Assembly (NCBI RefSeq): GCF_013044505.1
Contig: NZ_JABERD010000005.1
Span: 1 to 64,000, forward strand
Length of the DNA: 64,000 bases
Direction: 5' to 3'
Source: Streptomyces sp. S3(2020)
GTDB taxonomy: Bacteria > Actinomycetota > Actinomycetes > Streptomycetales > Streptomycetaceae
Each line of letters starts with the position of its first letter. Position 1 is the stretch's first letter. Shown piece by piece: positions 45,984 through 55,717 of this stretch. The notes under the pieces are model-generated. The model had not been told where the DNA came from. It made no database searches and worked only from the letters and a program-made list of their open reading frames with translations. The position numbers were made by a program, and so were the translations under genes.

Positions 45984-47102
45984 TCAGGCCGCGACGAGCT
46001 CCTTCTCGCGGTCCGGCGTCTTGATCTTGGGCTTCTTGTTCGGCAGCGAGAGCCGGACGACCTTGTGCCAAGCCGAGAACACCTGCTTGGGCAGCGGCCC
46101 TGTGACGTACTCCAGCTCGTACTTCTCGAACAGCGCGCGCACCTTCACCGAGACCTCGGCGTACCGGTTGCTGGGCAGGTCCGGGAAGAGGTGGTGCTCG
46201 ATCTGGTGCGAGAGGTTGCCGGACATGAAGTGCATGGCCTTGCTGCCGCTGATGTTCGCCGAACCCATCATCTGGCGCAGGTACCACTGGCCGCGCGTCT
46301 CACCCTTGATCGACCGGCGCTCGAAGACCTGCACGCCCTCGGGGAAGTGCCCGCACATGATCACCGAGTGGGTCCAGAGGTTGCGGACCAGGTTCGCGGT
46401 GAACGTGGCGGCGAGCGTGGTGAGGAACGACGGGCCCGACAGCAGCGGGTGGATCACGTAGTCCTTGAGCACCTGCTTGCGGATCTTGCGGCCCACGGCC
46501 CTGGCCCGCGCCCGGAACTCCGGGTTGTTGCGGCGGCGCTTGTGCAGGTTCTTGCCGAGCTCCAGGTCGTAGGCCGCGATGCCGTACTCGAAGAAGCAGG
46601 CGTTGATGAAGTTCCACAGCGGCTGGCCGAGGTGGAAGGGGTGCCACCTCTGGTCCTCGTCGACGCGCATGATGCCGTAGCCGAGGTCGTTGTCCTTGCC
46701 GATCACGTTGGTGTACGTGTGGTGCAGCTCGTTGTGCGAGTGCTTCCACTGGTCGGCCGGCGAGACGTGGTCCCACTCCCAGGTCGTGGAGTGGATCTTC
46801 GGGTCCCGCATCCAGTCCCACTGGCCGTGCAGGATGTTGTGACCGATCTCCATGTTGTCCATGATCTTCGCCACGGACAGACCGGCGGTGCCGATGATCC
46901 ACGCGGGCGGGAAGAACGAGAACAGCAGCACGCCCCGGCTGACCAGCTCCAGCTTGCGCTGCGCCGAGATCACCTTGCGGATGTAGGCGGCGTCCTTCTC
47001 ACCCCGGTCGGCGATCACCGCGTCACGGATCGCGTCCAGCTCGCGGCCGAGCTCCTCGATCTGCTCCGCGGTCAGGTGGGCGGTGGGGTCGATGGCGGTC
47101 AA
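45984..47102 (-). CDS. Membrane fatty-acid desaturase (DesA3-like)
   Basis: 372 residues. Three histidine boxes of acyl-lipid/acyl-CoA desaturases are clear: HNILH, HNELHH and HQIEHH. Hydrophobic pairs lie between them. The start is set at TTG 47102, preceded by AGGAG; no ATG or GTG is better placed. Together with the ferredoxin reductase 7 bp upstream it resembles the mycobacterial DesA3/Rv3230c stearoyl desaturase pair, which introduces a double bond into saturated acyl chains at the membrane using NADPH-derived electrons. Confidence 0.92.
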   Translation of the reverse strand: MTAIDPTAHLTAEQIEELGRELDAIRDAVIADRGEKDAAYIRKVISAQRKLELVSRGVLLFSFFPPAWIIGTAGLSVAKIMDNMEIGHNILHGQWDWMRDPKIHSTTWEWDHVSPADQWKHSHNELHHTYTNVIGKDNDLGYGIMRVDEDQRWHPFHLGQPLWNFINACFFEYGIAAYDLELGKNLHKRRRNNPEFRARARAVGRKIRKQVLKDYVIHPLLSGPSFLTTLAATFTANLVRNLWTHSVIMCGHFPEGVQVFERRSIKGETRGQWYLRQMMGSANISGSKAMHFMSGNLSHQIEHHLFPDLPSNRYAEVSVKVRALFEKYELEYVTGPLPKQVFSAWHKVVRLSLPNKKPKIKTPDREKELVAA

Positions 47103-47109
47103 GGTGCTC

Positions 47110-48165
47110 CTACCGTTCGATGTCGCAGGGGCCCGCCGCGGCGGACACACAGGTCTGGATGAGGACGCCCGGCTCGGCCTCGGTGATCTCGCCGGTGCGC
47201 AGGTCGCGGACGGCGCCCGCCTTGAGCGGTGTGACGCAGCCGAAGCAGATGCCCATGCGGCACCCGGACGGCATGAGCACCCCGGCCTCCTCGCCGACGT
47301 CCAGCAGCGGCGTGGCGCCGTCCGCGTCGACGCTCTTGCCGGTGGTGCTGAACGTGACCTCGCCACCGTCGCCGGTCGCGACGACGCTGGGGCGGAAGCG
47401 TTCGGTGTGCAGGCGCTCCGGGACGCCGTGCTCGCTCCAGTGCTTCTCGGCGGCGTCGAGCATGCCCGCGGGCCCGCAGGCCCAGGTCTCGCGCTCGGCC
47501 CAGTCGGGCACGAGTTCGTCGAGGCGGGTGATGTCGAGCATGCCGTCGGTGTCGGTGTGCAGCTCGGTCAGACGCAGCTTCTTGTCGGCGACCAGCCCGT
47601 GCAGATCGTCGCGGAAGATCACGTCGTGCGGCTGCGGCGCGGAGTGGACCATGACGGCGTCGTCGAACTCGGTGTCGCGCAGCATGCCCATCACGGGCGT
47701 GATGCCGCTGCCGGCCGTCAGGTAGAGCACCTTGGCGGGCTTGGCCTTCGGCAGCACGAAGTCACCGGTCGCCTGGTCGAGCTGGATCAGCGTGCCCGGT
47801 TTCGTCCTGCGGACCAGGTGGTTGCTGACCTTGCCGTCCGGGATCGCCTTCACGGTGATCGTGACGCGGCCGTCCGAGCGGTCGGTCGGCGAGGTGAGGG
47901 AGTAGGCACGCCACAGGCGCACCCCGTCGACGTCGACCCCGACGCGCACGTACTGACCGGCCGTGTGGCCGCGCCAGCCCCGTCCCGGTCTGATCACGAT
48001 GGTCGCGGCGTCACCCGTCTCGGGGTGCACGGCCTCGATGCGCCCTCGCAGGTCGGCGCCCGCACGCAGCGGGCTGACCAGGTCGAGGTAGTCCGACGGC
48101 AGCAGCGGCGTCGTGACCATCTCCAGCAGTTTCCACGCCCTTGTGCGGAGGGCTGTACTCGTCAT
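47110..48165 (-). CDS. Ferredoxin-NADP reductase with C-terminal plant-type [2Fe-2S] domain
   Basis: 351 residues. The FAD-binding motif is RAYSLTSP, the NAD(P) motif is LTAGSGITPVMGML, and the C-terminal ferredoxin domain has CRMGICFGC plus a fourth Cys in QTCVSAAAG. It should pass electrons from NADPH to the desaturase encoded immediately downstream. ATG 48165 lacks a clear ribosome site, as in some leaderless or weakly translated actinomycete messages. The gene diverges from the PucR-like regulator. Confidence 0.93.
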   Translation of the reverse strand: MTSTALRTRAWKLLEMVTTPLLPSDYLDLVSPLRAGADLRGRIEAVHPETGDAATIVIRPGRGWRGHTAGQYVRVGVDVDGVRLWRAYSLTSPTDRSDGRVTITVKAIPDGKVSNHLVRRTKPGTLIQLDQATGDFVLPKAKPAKVLYLTAGSGITPVMGMLRDTEFDDAVMVHSAPQPHDVIFRDDLHGLVADKKLRLTELHTDTDGMLDITRLDELVPDWAERETWACGPAGMLDAAEKHWSEHGVPERLHTERFRPSVVATGDGGEVTFSTTGKSVDADGATPLLDVGEEAGVLMPSGCRMGICFGCVTPLKAGAVRDLRTGEITEAEPGVLIQTCVSAAAGPCDIER

Positions 48166-48231
48166 GGCCCTAGCTTGCTGCGCCTCAGGGCGTAAAGTCC
48201 TGACCGCAGGATGTGAATCTGGTCGGCAGAA

Positions 48232-48248
48232 TTGTTCGCAGGGAACAA
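48232..48248. promoter_or_regulatory. Perfect palindrome between desaturase operon and regulator
   Basis: TTGTTC, five bases, GAACAA: a 17-bp perfect inverted repeat lying 4 bp before the regulator ATG at 48253 and 66 bp from the reductase start. It is a good operator candidate for the PucR-like regulator, which would give autoregulation and control of the desaturase operon. Confidence 0.65.
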
Positions 48249-48252
48249 AAAC

Positions 48253-49392
48253 ATGAGCCAAGCAATCCGGAGGGCCACCGAACTGGCCCTGGATGAGACG
48301 ACGGTCACCGCGCTGCGGGCCACGTTGAAGAACACCGCCGACGAAGTCGTCCGGGCGATCATCGACGAGGTCCCTCCCTACGCCAACGCCCTTTCGGGCC
48401 ATATGGGCGCCACCATCCGCCGAGCCGTCCGCACCGCCCTGGGTCACTACCTGGACCTCGCGAGCGGGAGCGCCACGGGCGGTGACGCCGGTGACGCGGC
48501 CTACGAGCTGGGCCGCGGCGAGGTGCGCGACGGCCGTTCGATGGACGCCCTGCTCAGCGCCTACCGGGTCGGTGCCCGTGTGGCCTGGCGGTGCCTGGCC
48601 GCGGGTGCCGTACCCGCGGGTCTGCCCGCCGCCGAGGTCGCCAAGTTCGCCGAGCTGACCTTCGCCTACATCGACGAGCTGTCCGCCGCGAGCGCCGCGG
48701 GCCACGCCGACGAACTGGCCGCCCGGGGCCGGGCTCATGAGCGCCACCTGGAGGAACTGGTCCGCGACCTCCTCGCCGGCGCGAGCCCTGACGTGCTGCT
48801 GGCCTCCGCTCAACGGGCCGGGTGGCAGCCTCCGGTCTCGCTGACCGCGGTCCTGCTGCCCGCGGCCCAGGCCCGGCCCGCCTACCGCACGCTCGACCCG
48901 AGCACCCTCGTCCTCGACGATCTGCCGGACGCCTTCGGTGTGCTGCTCGTCCCCGATGCCGACCGATCACATCTCCTGCGGCAGCTCACCGACCGCACCG
49001 CCGTGGTCGGCCCGGCCCGGCCATGGGTCCGTGCGTCCGCCTCGTACGAACGAGCCGCACGCGCGCGCTCCCTCTCCCCCGATATCCGCGACACCGAGGA
49101 CCACCTGCCCGAGCTGGTGCTGAGCGCCGACGCGGACGCGTTCGCGGACCTGCGTGCCCGGGCCCTCGCACCGTTGCGGGCCTTGCCCGAGGCGACCGCG
49201 CGGCGGCTGGAGGAGACGTTGCGGGCGTGGCTGCTGCACCAGGGCAGGCGGGACGAGGCGGCGGCGGCGTTGTTCGTCCATCCCCAGACCGTCCGCTACC
49301 GGATGTCGCAGCTGCGCGAGCTGTTTCCGGATCTCGCATCGCCGCAGCGCGTCCTCGAACTGACGATGGCGGTCGGTCTTCGGGCCGACTGA
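48253..49392 (+). CDS. PucR-family regulator with C-terminal helix-turn-helix
   Basis: 379 residues from ATG 48253 (AGGGA upstream; an in-frame TTG at 48232 would translate the palindrome). The C-terminus is a PucR HTH_30 motif (EAAAALFVHPQTVRYRMSQL). The N-terminal half is a helical sensory domain resembling RsbT-co-antagonist-like regions. It diverges from the desaturase/reductase operon and most likely controls it, perhaps in response to acyl-chain state or temperature. The signal is inferred. Confidence 0.9.
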   Translation: MSQAIRRATELALDETTVTALRATLKNTADEVVRAIIDEVPPYANALSGHMGATIRRAVRTALGHYLDLASGSATGGDAGDAAYELGRGEVRDGRSMDALLSAYRVGARVAWRCLAAGAVPAGLPAAEVAKFAELTFAYIDELSAASAAGHADELAARGRAHERHLEELVRDLLAGASPDVLLASAQRAGWQPPVSLTAVLLPAAQARPAYRTLDPSTLVLDDLPDAFGVLLVPDADRSHLLRQLTDRTAVVGPARPWVRASASYERAARARSLSPDIRDTEDHLPELVLSADADAFADLRARALAPLRALPEATARRLEETLRAWLLHQGRRDEAAAALFVHPQTVRYRMSQLRELFPDLASPQRVLELTMAVGLRAD

Positions 49393-49454
49393 CGCGCGGT
49401 CCGCCGTCCTCGCGGGCCATGCGGTGCGACCCCGCATGGTTCCGGACGCCGACA

Positions 49455-51698
49455 TCACCGTGCGGTCGCGGTCTCCTCGTCGCTGAACCGGTGCTCCAGA
49501 CAGGCACGCACCAGCCGGTGGAGCGGCTGTGCCCGGTGGTGCCCCGTGGCCAGCCGGTCCGCCCAGGTGACGGTGCGCAGGTCGTCAGGCTGCCACGCGG
49601 CCTGCGGGCGGTCCGCCAGCATCCCCAAGGCCTGGTACTCCCCCACGACGATGTCCGCGTACCCGTCCCCGCCGATCGCGTGACAGGTCGCGCCCGCCGA
49701 GCCGAACAGCACGCTCGCCTCCTTGCCGGTCAGCTCGCCGTCGGTGTTCACCGGCGTGAGTCGCTCGCCCTTCACGTAGTGGATGTTCGCGCTTCCCACG
49801 GCGCACGACCGGTAGCAGATCTCGTCCCGCGCCCTGATCCATGTCACCTCCGATGCCCCATGGCGTATCCGCCGGGTGACATCGGCCCCCCGCTCCCAGT
49901 AGGACCGCTCGAAGATGTCGGGCCGTTCCCACAGCTCGAGCTCCGAGCTGTCGGCCACGACGAGGTCGTCCCCGCCGCGCAGGCACACCCCGCGCCAGCT
50001 CAGCGGTCGCGTCAGTTTGCCGACGACCGGGATGGTGTACTCAGTACGTTCCCCCTCGTCCAGCAGGACACCGTAGTGAGCGCGCATCACGGCGATCCGC
50101 CCGCTCTCCTGATCGACGGTGATCGAGGCGGCCGTGGACGAGTAGCCGGGCGGGTAGTCGCTCCATTGGCCGGTCCATCGTTCGCCGTAGCGCAGGGTCG
50201 AGACTTCCCGGCCGGTGGTGTCGTGGAACCCGATCACATTGCCGAGGCGAGCGGTGACGAGGCCGTCCCGGAACGCGGCCATCGCGATGGCACCGTGCTC
50301 GGCGCTGTGCTCGTCGTGGTGGGTGAGTTCCATGGGCCGCCCGTCCTGCGGGCAATGGTGGAGCCAGGCTTCCTGAGCGGTCCTTGAGTGCCGGACGGTG
50401 AACGCGGCGAGCGTGTCGCCGCAGTAGGCGAGACTGGCGTCGTCCCAGATGGTGGCGGCGTGTCGTGCCATGAGCGCCCCGTCGGGCAGGGAATGGACGC
50501 TGATCGTGCCCGGGCCCGGCGCTTCCGTCCATACGGCGTTGCCGGTGGGGCGGCTGTCGTGTGTCCACAGCGCCACGCGCCGTCCGTCGTCGCTCAGTGC
50601 GCCGGCCCGTACTTTGCCCGGTACCACCAAGTGGATCACCTGGCTCCGGTACATCGCCTTGCGCGCCCGCCGGATGTCCGCACGGCTGCTCTCGGCGAGG
50701 AGGCCGAACAACTCGCGGTCGCGCCGGGCCTCCGGATGCCACTGCGGGTCCACGTGCCGCACCGCCCGCACCGCGTCGGCCACCGGCAGTTCCAGCGCCA
50801 GCCGCCACAGTGCGGCCCAGTCCCGGCGCTCGCGCAGCAGACCCACGAGGTACTTGCGCTCCGCCGCCGTGATCTCCGCGATGCGCTGCCCGCCGTCGGC
50901 CACCACGCGGACCGCGTCGACATCGGCGTCGCTTTCCATGGCCTTGCGTAACGCCGCCCGCCCGTCCGGGCTCGCCCCTTGATAGGCGGCGGCGAGCAGC
51001 GCCCCGTCCGGGTCCACCGCCAGCCGCCGTTCCGCCTGCCCGGACAGGGCGAAGAAGCACGCCTGGTCCTGCGCGCCTTCGGGTGTCAGGTCGTGCCGGG
51101 ACAGGAACTCGATCTCGTCCGCGGCCATTTCCGCGATCCAGCGTCCGGACACGAGCACCGTCCGCATCACGTCCGGACCGACGCCGAGCTCCTCCAGTGC
51201 CTCGCGGAGCGCGGTCCGCTGGGCAGGGCACGTGCCGAGCTCCCGGTCGGCCTCGGCGAGCAGTGAGCCGTCCGGATCGTGGGCCTTCCACCGCTCGCCC
51301 TGCCCGGTCAGGACGCAGAAGAGCGCCCAGTCGGTACCGCGCGAGGGAGCGATCTCGTTCCGGACGCAGAACGCCGCGAGGGCGGCGCGGTGGTCGGCGC
51401 CGGGCGTCATCGCCATTTCCGTGACGTTCTCCGCGAACTGGCCTCGGCCGTCCGCCCATGCGGCGAGCACGCCGGGGCGCGCGTCGTCGGGGGCTCCGGC
51501 AGCCACCCAGTCGGCCAGCACCTCGCGGTACACCCGTCGGCGCTCCGCGGGGGCCAGAGCGTGGCCCTCTGCCGTGATCCTCTTCCACGAGCGACGCGCC
51601 AGCGCCCCCTTGATCCCTCCCGCCGACGGCACTTCTGCCTGCCGACGGACCCGTCCGACCAACCTCACAACCGCTTGGCCGTCCCCCTCGTCTGCCAC
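49455..51698 (-). CDS. Large unknown protein, helical N-terminus and propeller-like C-terminus
   Basis: About 747 residues. The N-terminal 350 residues are Ala/Glu/Arg-rich and helical, with three similar stretches (FCVLTGQGERWKAHDPDG and FFALSGQAERRLAVDPDG are clearly related). The C-terminal half has strands of a beta-propeller (LSDDGRRVALWTHD and VVADSSELELWE). No family was recognised; similar large proteins occur as orphan Streptomyces repeat proteins. GTG 51698 is the chosen start; an in-frame ATG at 51734 is an alternative. Neither has a strong ribosome site. Confidence 0.7.
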   Translation of the reverse strand: MADEGDGQAVVRLVGRVRRQAEVPSAGGIKGALARRSWKRITAEGHALAPAERRRVYREVLADWVAAGAPDDARPGVLAAWADGRGQFAENVTEMAMTPGADHRAALAAFCVRNEIAPSRGTDWALFCVLTGQGERWKAHDPDGSLLAEADRELGTCPAQRTALREALEELGVGPDVMRTVLVSGRWIAEMAADEIEFLSRHDLTPEGAQDQACFFALSGQAERRLAVDPDGALLAAAYQGASPDGRAALRKAMESDADVDAVRVVADGGQRIAEITAAERKYLVGLLRERRDWAALWRLALELPVADAVRAVRHVDPQWHPEARRDRELFGLLAESSRADIRRARKAMYRSQVIHLVVPGKVRAGALSDDGRRVALWTHDSRPTGNAVWTEAPGPGTISVHSLPDGALMARHAATIWDDASLAYCGDTLAAFTVRHSRTAQEAWLHHCPQDGRPMELTHHDEHSAEHGAIAMAAFRDGLVTARLGNVIGFHDTTGREVSTLRYGERWTGQWSDYPPGYSSTAASITVDQESGRIAVMRAHYGVLLDEGERTEYTIPVVGKLTRPLSWRGVCLRGGDDLVVADSSELELWERPDIFERSYWERGADVTRRIRHGASEVTWIRARDEICYRSCAVGSANIHYVKGERLTPVNTDGELTGKEASVLFGSAGATCHAIGGDGYADIVVGEYQALGMLADRPQAAWQPDDLRTVTWADRLATGHHRAQPLHRLVRACLEHRFSDEETATAR

Positions 51699-51811
51699 GG
51701 CCCCAGTATCGGTCGCCCCCGGCCCGACGGACATACGGATGCCGGAACGTGATGCCGCACGGGCGGGCCGTCGCGCGTACGAGGAGGTCGGTGCGGCCGC
51801 GGTGGAGCGTG

Positions 51812-53281
51812 CTACTTGTCGGCGGGGGTGGGAACTTGGGGAAGGCGGAGCTCGAAGCATGCTCCCAGGGTCCGGGGGTTGAGGGTGAGGGTGCCTCGGT
51901 GGCGGTGGGCCAGGTCGCGGGCGATGGCGAGGCCCAGGCCGGTGCCGCCGTGGTCGCGGGAGCGGGCGTCGTCGAGCCGGACGAAGCGTTCGAAGACGCG
52001 CTCGGCGTCCTCGGTGGGCACGCCGGGTCCGTCGTCGTGCACCGTGAGGACGACCCAGGTGTCCTGGTTCCGGACGGTGATCTGGATGCGGTGTGCGGCG
52101 TGGCGGGCGGCGTTGTCGATGAGGTTGCGCAGTAGCCGTTCGTATTCGCCGGGGTTTCCGTGGACGGGTGCGGGGCCGGTGCTGTCGCAGGTGAGGGTCA
52201 ACGACTGTTCGGCGAGGGGGTGTTGCTCGGTCAGCCCGGAGGCGAGGGCTGCCAGGTCGACGGTTTCGGGGCCGGCTTCGGGGGTGCGGGTGTCGAGGCG
52301 GGCGAGGAGCAGCAGGTCCTCGGTGAGGGACTGGAGTCGGCGGGTCTGTCGTGCGGCGGTGGTGGCCGCTGCGGGCCAGTCGGTGCGTTCCGGGTAGGCG
52401 AGGGCGACTTCCAGGCTGGCCAGCAGGGTGGTGAGCGGGCTGCGCAGTTCGTGCGCGGCGTCCGCGACGAAGCGGCGTTGCCGGGCGGCGGCGTTGTCGA
52501 GGCGCTGGAGGGTGGTGTTGATGGTGGTGGCCAGGGCGGTGATCTCGTGTCCGGTGGCGGGGACGGTGACGCGTTCGCGGGGGTTGTTCGCGGTGACCGA
52601 GGCGGTGAGGACGCGGATGGCCTCGACCGGCCGCAGCGCGACCCGTACGGCGAAGTAGGTGACGGCGGCGATGAGTACGAGACTGACGAGCCCGGCCCAC
52701 AGCATCAGGCGGTCGATGGTCTTGGTGATGGCCTCGGCGGTGTGCGGGAGCACCACCACGTAGACCCGCAGGCGGGCGTCGGCGGCGACACCGAGAGCGG
52801 CGGCTTTGTCCTTGCCCAGCCGATCGGCCTCGATGTCGGATGTGATGACCTGGTTGATGCCGCCGGCCACAGAGAACTTGTCGCTGGGGTCGTAGTCGGG
52901 GTTCGCGGGCAGACGGACGGTGGTGGTGAGTTCGGCCGTCAGGGCTTTCGGCGGGGCGGGCATCACGTGACGAGTGCCGGGAGCGAAGTCGTCCATGCCT
53001 CCGCCGTAGGCGACAGCGGGGCGTCGGCCGGTCGCGACGACCTCGTACGGCACGGTGCTCACGGAGTCGGGAAGGACACCCTGCTCCAACTTCGCGCAGA
53101 GAGACCAGAGTTGTTCCTTGGCCTGGTCTTCGGCGATCTGCGTGCTCTGGCGGTGGACGTCGTGGTGCACCCACCAGCCGATGCCGACCAGGATGACGGC
53201 GGCGGCCGAGGCGGCGGCCAGCGCCGCGACGGCTCGTACCGAACGCGGCCACCAACGGCGTCGCGGCTCAGTCGCGTTCAC
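51812..53281 (-). CDS. Two-component sensor histidine kinase
   Basis: 489 residues. Two membrane segments flank an extracellular sensor domain of about 150 residues, followed by HAMP, the H-box VADAAHELRSPL (phospho-His near residue 275), the N-box NLIDNAARHA, and ATP-lid motifs DDGPGVP and GGTGLGLAIARDL. GTG 53281 overlaps the response-regulator gene by 14 bp. It pairs with that regulator, and the sensed signal is unknown. The GT-C-like gene on the other side may be a target. Confidence 0.93.
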   Translation of the reverse strand: MNATEPRRRWWPRSVRAVAALAAASAAAVILVGIGWWVHHDVHRQSTQIAEDQAKEQLWSLCAKLEQGVLPDSVSTVPYEVVATGRRPAVAYGGGMDDFAPGTRHVMPAPPKALTAELTTTVRLPANPDYDPSDKFSVAGGINQVITSDIEADRLGKDKAAALGVAADARLRVYVVVLPHTAEAITKTIDRLMLWAGLVSLVLIAAVTYFAVRVALRPVEAIRVLTASVTANNPRERVTVPATGHEITALATTINTTLQRLDNAAARQRRFVADAAHELRSPLTTLLASLEVALAYPERTDWPAAATTAARQTRRLQSLTEDLLLLARLDTRTPEAGPETVDLAALASGLTEQHPLAEQSLTLTCDSTGPAPVHGNPGEYERLLRNLIDNAARHAAHRIQITVRNQDTWVVLTVHDDGPGVPTEDAERVFERFVRLDDARSRDHGGTGLGLAIARDLAHRHRGTLTLNPRTLGACFELRLPQVPTPADK

Positions 53282-53948
53282 GGTCGTCCACCAGCCGGTA
53301 GCCGGTCCCCCGTACGGTCTGCAGGGACTGCCGGCCGAACGCGGCGTCCACCTTCTTGCGCAGAGCGCTGACCCTCGCCTCCACCAGGTTGGGATCCAGG
53401 GCTTCGTCGGGCCACGCGTGATAGAGGAGATCCGCTTTGGAGACCGCCTGGCCCGCCCGGCGGGCCAGCAGTTCCAGCACGGCGAACTCCCTGGGCGTGA
53501 GTTCCACCCGGGCCCCGGCCCGGCGGCAGACCCGGCCGGCGACATCCAGCGAGAGGTCGCCCACGGCGAGGACGGGCGGGGCGACCGCGGCGGCTCGTCT
53601 GACCAGGGCCCGCAGCCGTGCGACGAGCACCATGTAGGAGAACGGCTTGGCCAGGTAGTCGTCGGCCCCCGTGTCCAGGGCCTCCGCCTGGTCCCAGTCG
53701 CCGTCCTTGGCGGTGAGGACCAGGATGGGGGTCGCGTTGCCCTCCCGGCGCAACTGGGCGCAGATCTTGTAGCCGTTGAGTCCGGGCAGCATCAAGTCCA
53801 GTACGACGAGGGCGTATTCGCCGGTCCGGGCCATCCACAGTCCCTGCCGGCCGTCATGGGCGAGGTCGACGCTGTAGCCCTCGGCGGTCAGACCGGTGTG
53901 CAGGGTGTGGGCGAGGTCCACCTCGTCTTCGACCACCAGGATGCGCAT
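53268..53948 (-). CDS. OmpR-family response regulator
   Basis: 226 residues. The receiver domain has the acidic pair in VVEDE, phospho-Asp in VLDLMLPG near residue 51 and Lys in LAKPF. The C-terminal winged helix ends with SLQTVRGTGYRLV. ATG 53948 is the canonical MRILVVEDE start. It is translationally coupled to the histidine-kinase gene and diverges from the glycosyltransferase-like gene 128 bp away, which it probably regulates. Confidence 0.95.
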   Translation of the reverse strand: MRILVVEDEVDLAHTLHTGLTAEGYSVDLAHDGRQGLWMARTGEYALVVLDLMLPGLNGYKICAQLRREGNATPILVLTAKDGDWDQAEALDTGADDYLAKPFSYMVLVARLRALVRRAAAVAPPVLAVGDLSLDVAGRVCRRAGARVELTPREFAVLELLARRAGQAVSKADLLYHAWPDEALDPNLVEARVSALRKKVDAAFGRQSLQTVRGTGYRLVDDRERD

Positions 53949-54076
53949 GGGGTGCAGCCTCGCACAGCGCCGGACCGCCTTCCTGATCGGCCGGTCAGGT
54001 TGGATCAGCAACCGGTCAACGACGTTTGGGCACGCTGGCGGATCATCTTCGCCACTGCTGAAAGGCCCTGCCGCCG

Positions 54077-55561
54077 ATGTCCGTTGTCGAACGTGGCCCC
54101 GCCGTCGCCAGTTCGGTTTCCCCTCCCGTACCCGTCCGTCGCCGATCACCGAGCCCGGCCACGGCAGTTGTCGTCCTCGCGCCCTTGGCGCTGACCGTCG
54201 TTCTGGGACTCTGGGGTATCCGCAGGGAGAACACCCTGTGGGGGGACGAGTCCGTCACCTATCAGCTCGCGCAGCGCGATCTCTCGCAGATATGGCTCAC
54301 CGCTCAGCACATCGACGTGGTCCATGCCCTCTACTACGCCGTGATGCATGAGATCTTCGGTCTCTTCGGCGCGGGGCTGCTGACGTTGCGGCTGCCGTCC
54401 GTGCTGGCGATGTCCGTGGCGGCGAGCGGAGTCGGGCTTCTGGGACTGCGCCTGGCGGGACCCCGGGCCGGGCTGCTGGCCGGGCTCGTGTTCGCGATCC
54501 TTCCCCAGGTCCAGAAGTACGCGCAGGAAGGCCGCTCGTACGCCCTGGTCTGTGCCCTGGTCACCTGGGCCACCTATGCGCTCGTGGTCAGCGTCCCGCG
54601 GCGCGCCCGGTGGCGGTGGGCGGTCTACGGCTCCACCATGCTGCTGGCCTGTCTGCTCCATGAGTTCGCGGCCCTCGCCCTGGTCGCACACGGCGTCACC
54701 CTGCTCGTCTCCCGTGTTCCACGACCGGTGTTGAAAGCGTGGAGTGTGACGGCCGCGGGTGTTGTGGCCGGGCTGCTGCCGCTGGCGGTCCACAGCGCGG
54801 GGCAGTCCGGGCAGGTGTCCTGGATCGACGGACCGGTGCGGCTCGATGATTTCCTGGCCGTGGCGGTGGTGGGCGTGGTGTGTGCCCTCGCGCCCCTGGG
54901 GGTCAGGGGGCCCGTGCGGCTTTCCGTGCTGGCTGTGCCGCTGGTCGTGCTTCCGGGGCTTCTGCTGCTGATCGCCTCACTGGTCAAGTCCCTTTTCGTC
55001 GACCGGTATGTGCTCTACAGCCATATCGGCATCGCCTTGCTGCTGGGCGCGTGGATGGACTGTGTCCACCGGCGGCTGCGGTTTTCCCGCCACGCGTGGA
55101 TCGCGGTGGTCGCCGCGGTCGCCGTACTGGCCGCGCTCGTCCCGCCGAGTCTCTGGCTGAGGACGCCCCAGAGCCGGAGCAATGACGCCACCGCCATCGG
55201 TGCCGCCGTACGCGAGGAAGGCCGCCCCGGTGACGGGCTGCTCTATCTCTCCGGCCAGCGCCGGATCCTGACCGCGCCCAACCCCGAGGACACCCGCTTT
55301 CTGACGGATCTCGCCCTGGCACAGGACCCCGTTTCGTCGAACACGCTTTCAGGTGTCGAGCTTCCCGCCCGGGATATCGCGGCACGCATGCTGGAATTCG
55401 ACCGCATCGTCGCGGTCCGCCCGACGGGTGCGTACTCGCCGACCGATCCGAGGGAGAAGGCGAAGGCAAGCACCCTGCGGCGCTATTTCCGCGAATGCGG
55501 AACAACTCATGTCAACGGGGCGCGAGTCACCGTCTATGTCCGGGACAGGACCCGCAAGTGA
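54077..55561 (+). CDS. GT-C-type membrane protein, possible glycosyltransferase (GT39/ArnT-like)
   Basis: 494 residues with about ten membrane segments and the first extracytoplasmic loop motif LWGDESVTYQLAQRDLSQIW, where the Asp-Glu pair resembles the catalytic site of lipid-linked-sugar transferases. A second segment has YAQEGRSYAL, another GT-C hallmark. It would move a sugar from a polyprenyl carrier to a cell-surface acceptor. The start is ATG 54077. It lies next to the two-component system and may be its target. Confidence 0.82.
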   Translation: MSVVERGPAVASSVSPPVPVRRRSPSPATAVVVLAPLALTVVLGLWGIRRENTLWGDESVTYQLAQRDLSQIWLTAQHIDVVHALYYAVMHEIFGLFGAGLLTLRLPSVLAMSVAASGVGLLGLRLAGPRAGLLAGLVFAILPQVQKYAQEGRSYALVCALVTWATYALVVSVPRRARWRWAVYGSTMLLACLLHEFAALALVAHGVTLLVSRVPRPVLKAWSVTAAGVVAGLLPLAVHSAGQSGQVSWIDGPVRLDDFLAVAVVGVVCALAPLGVRGPVRLSVLAVPLVVLPGLLLLIASLVKSLFVDRYVLYSHIGIALLLGAWMDCVHRRLRFSRHAWIAVVAAVAVLAALVPPSLWLRTPQSRSNDATAIGAAVREEGRPGDGLLYLSGQRRILTAPNPEDTRFLTDLALAQDPVSSNTLSGVELPARDIAARMLEFDRIVAVRPTGAYSPTDPREKAKASTLRRYFRECGTTHVNGARVTVYVRDRTRK

Positions 55562-55717
55562 AACCCCTCAAGGGGAATCGGACGGCGCCGAAACCGACCG
55601 GTTCGCCGCCTGTCGCACGGCCCAGGGTTCCTGCAGTGCCACTACACCATTATCATCCAATATGGATTGTTTGGGGCTGGTGCCCTGATTAGGGCAGGAA
55701 ACCCTCCGGAGCGGCCC

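Noticed and set aside
51735-53255. Open frame extending the unknown propeller protein upstream
   Set aside because: This part is out of frame with, and overlaps, the histidine kinase on the same strand; the sequence is Arg/His/Pro-rich and not protein-like.
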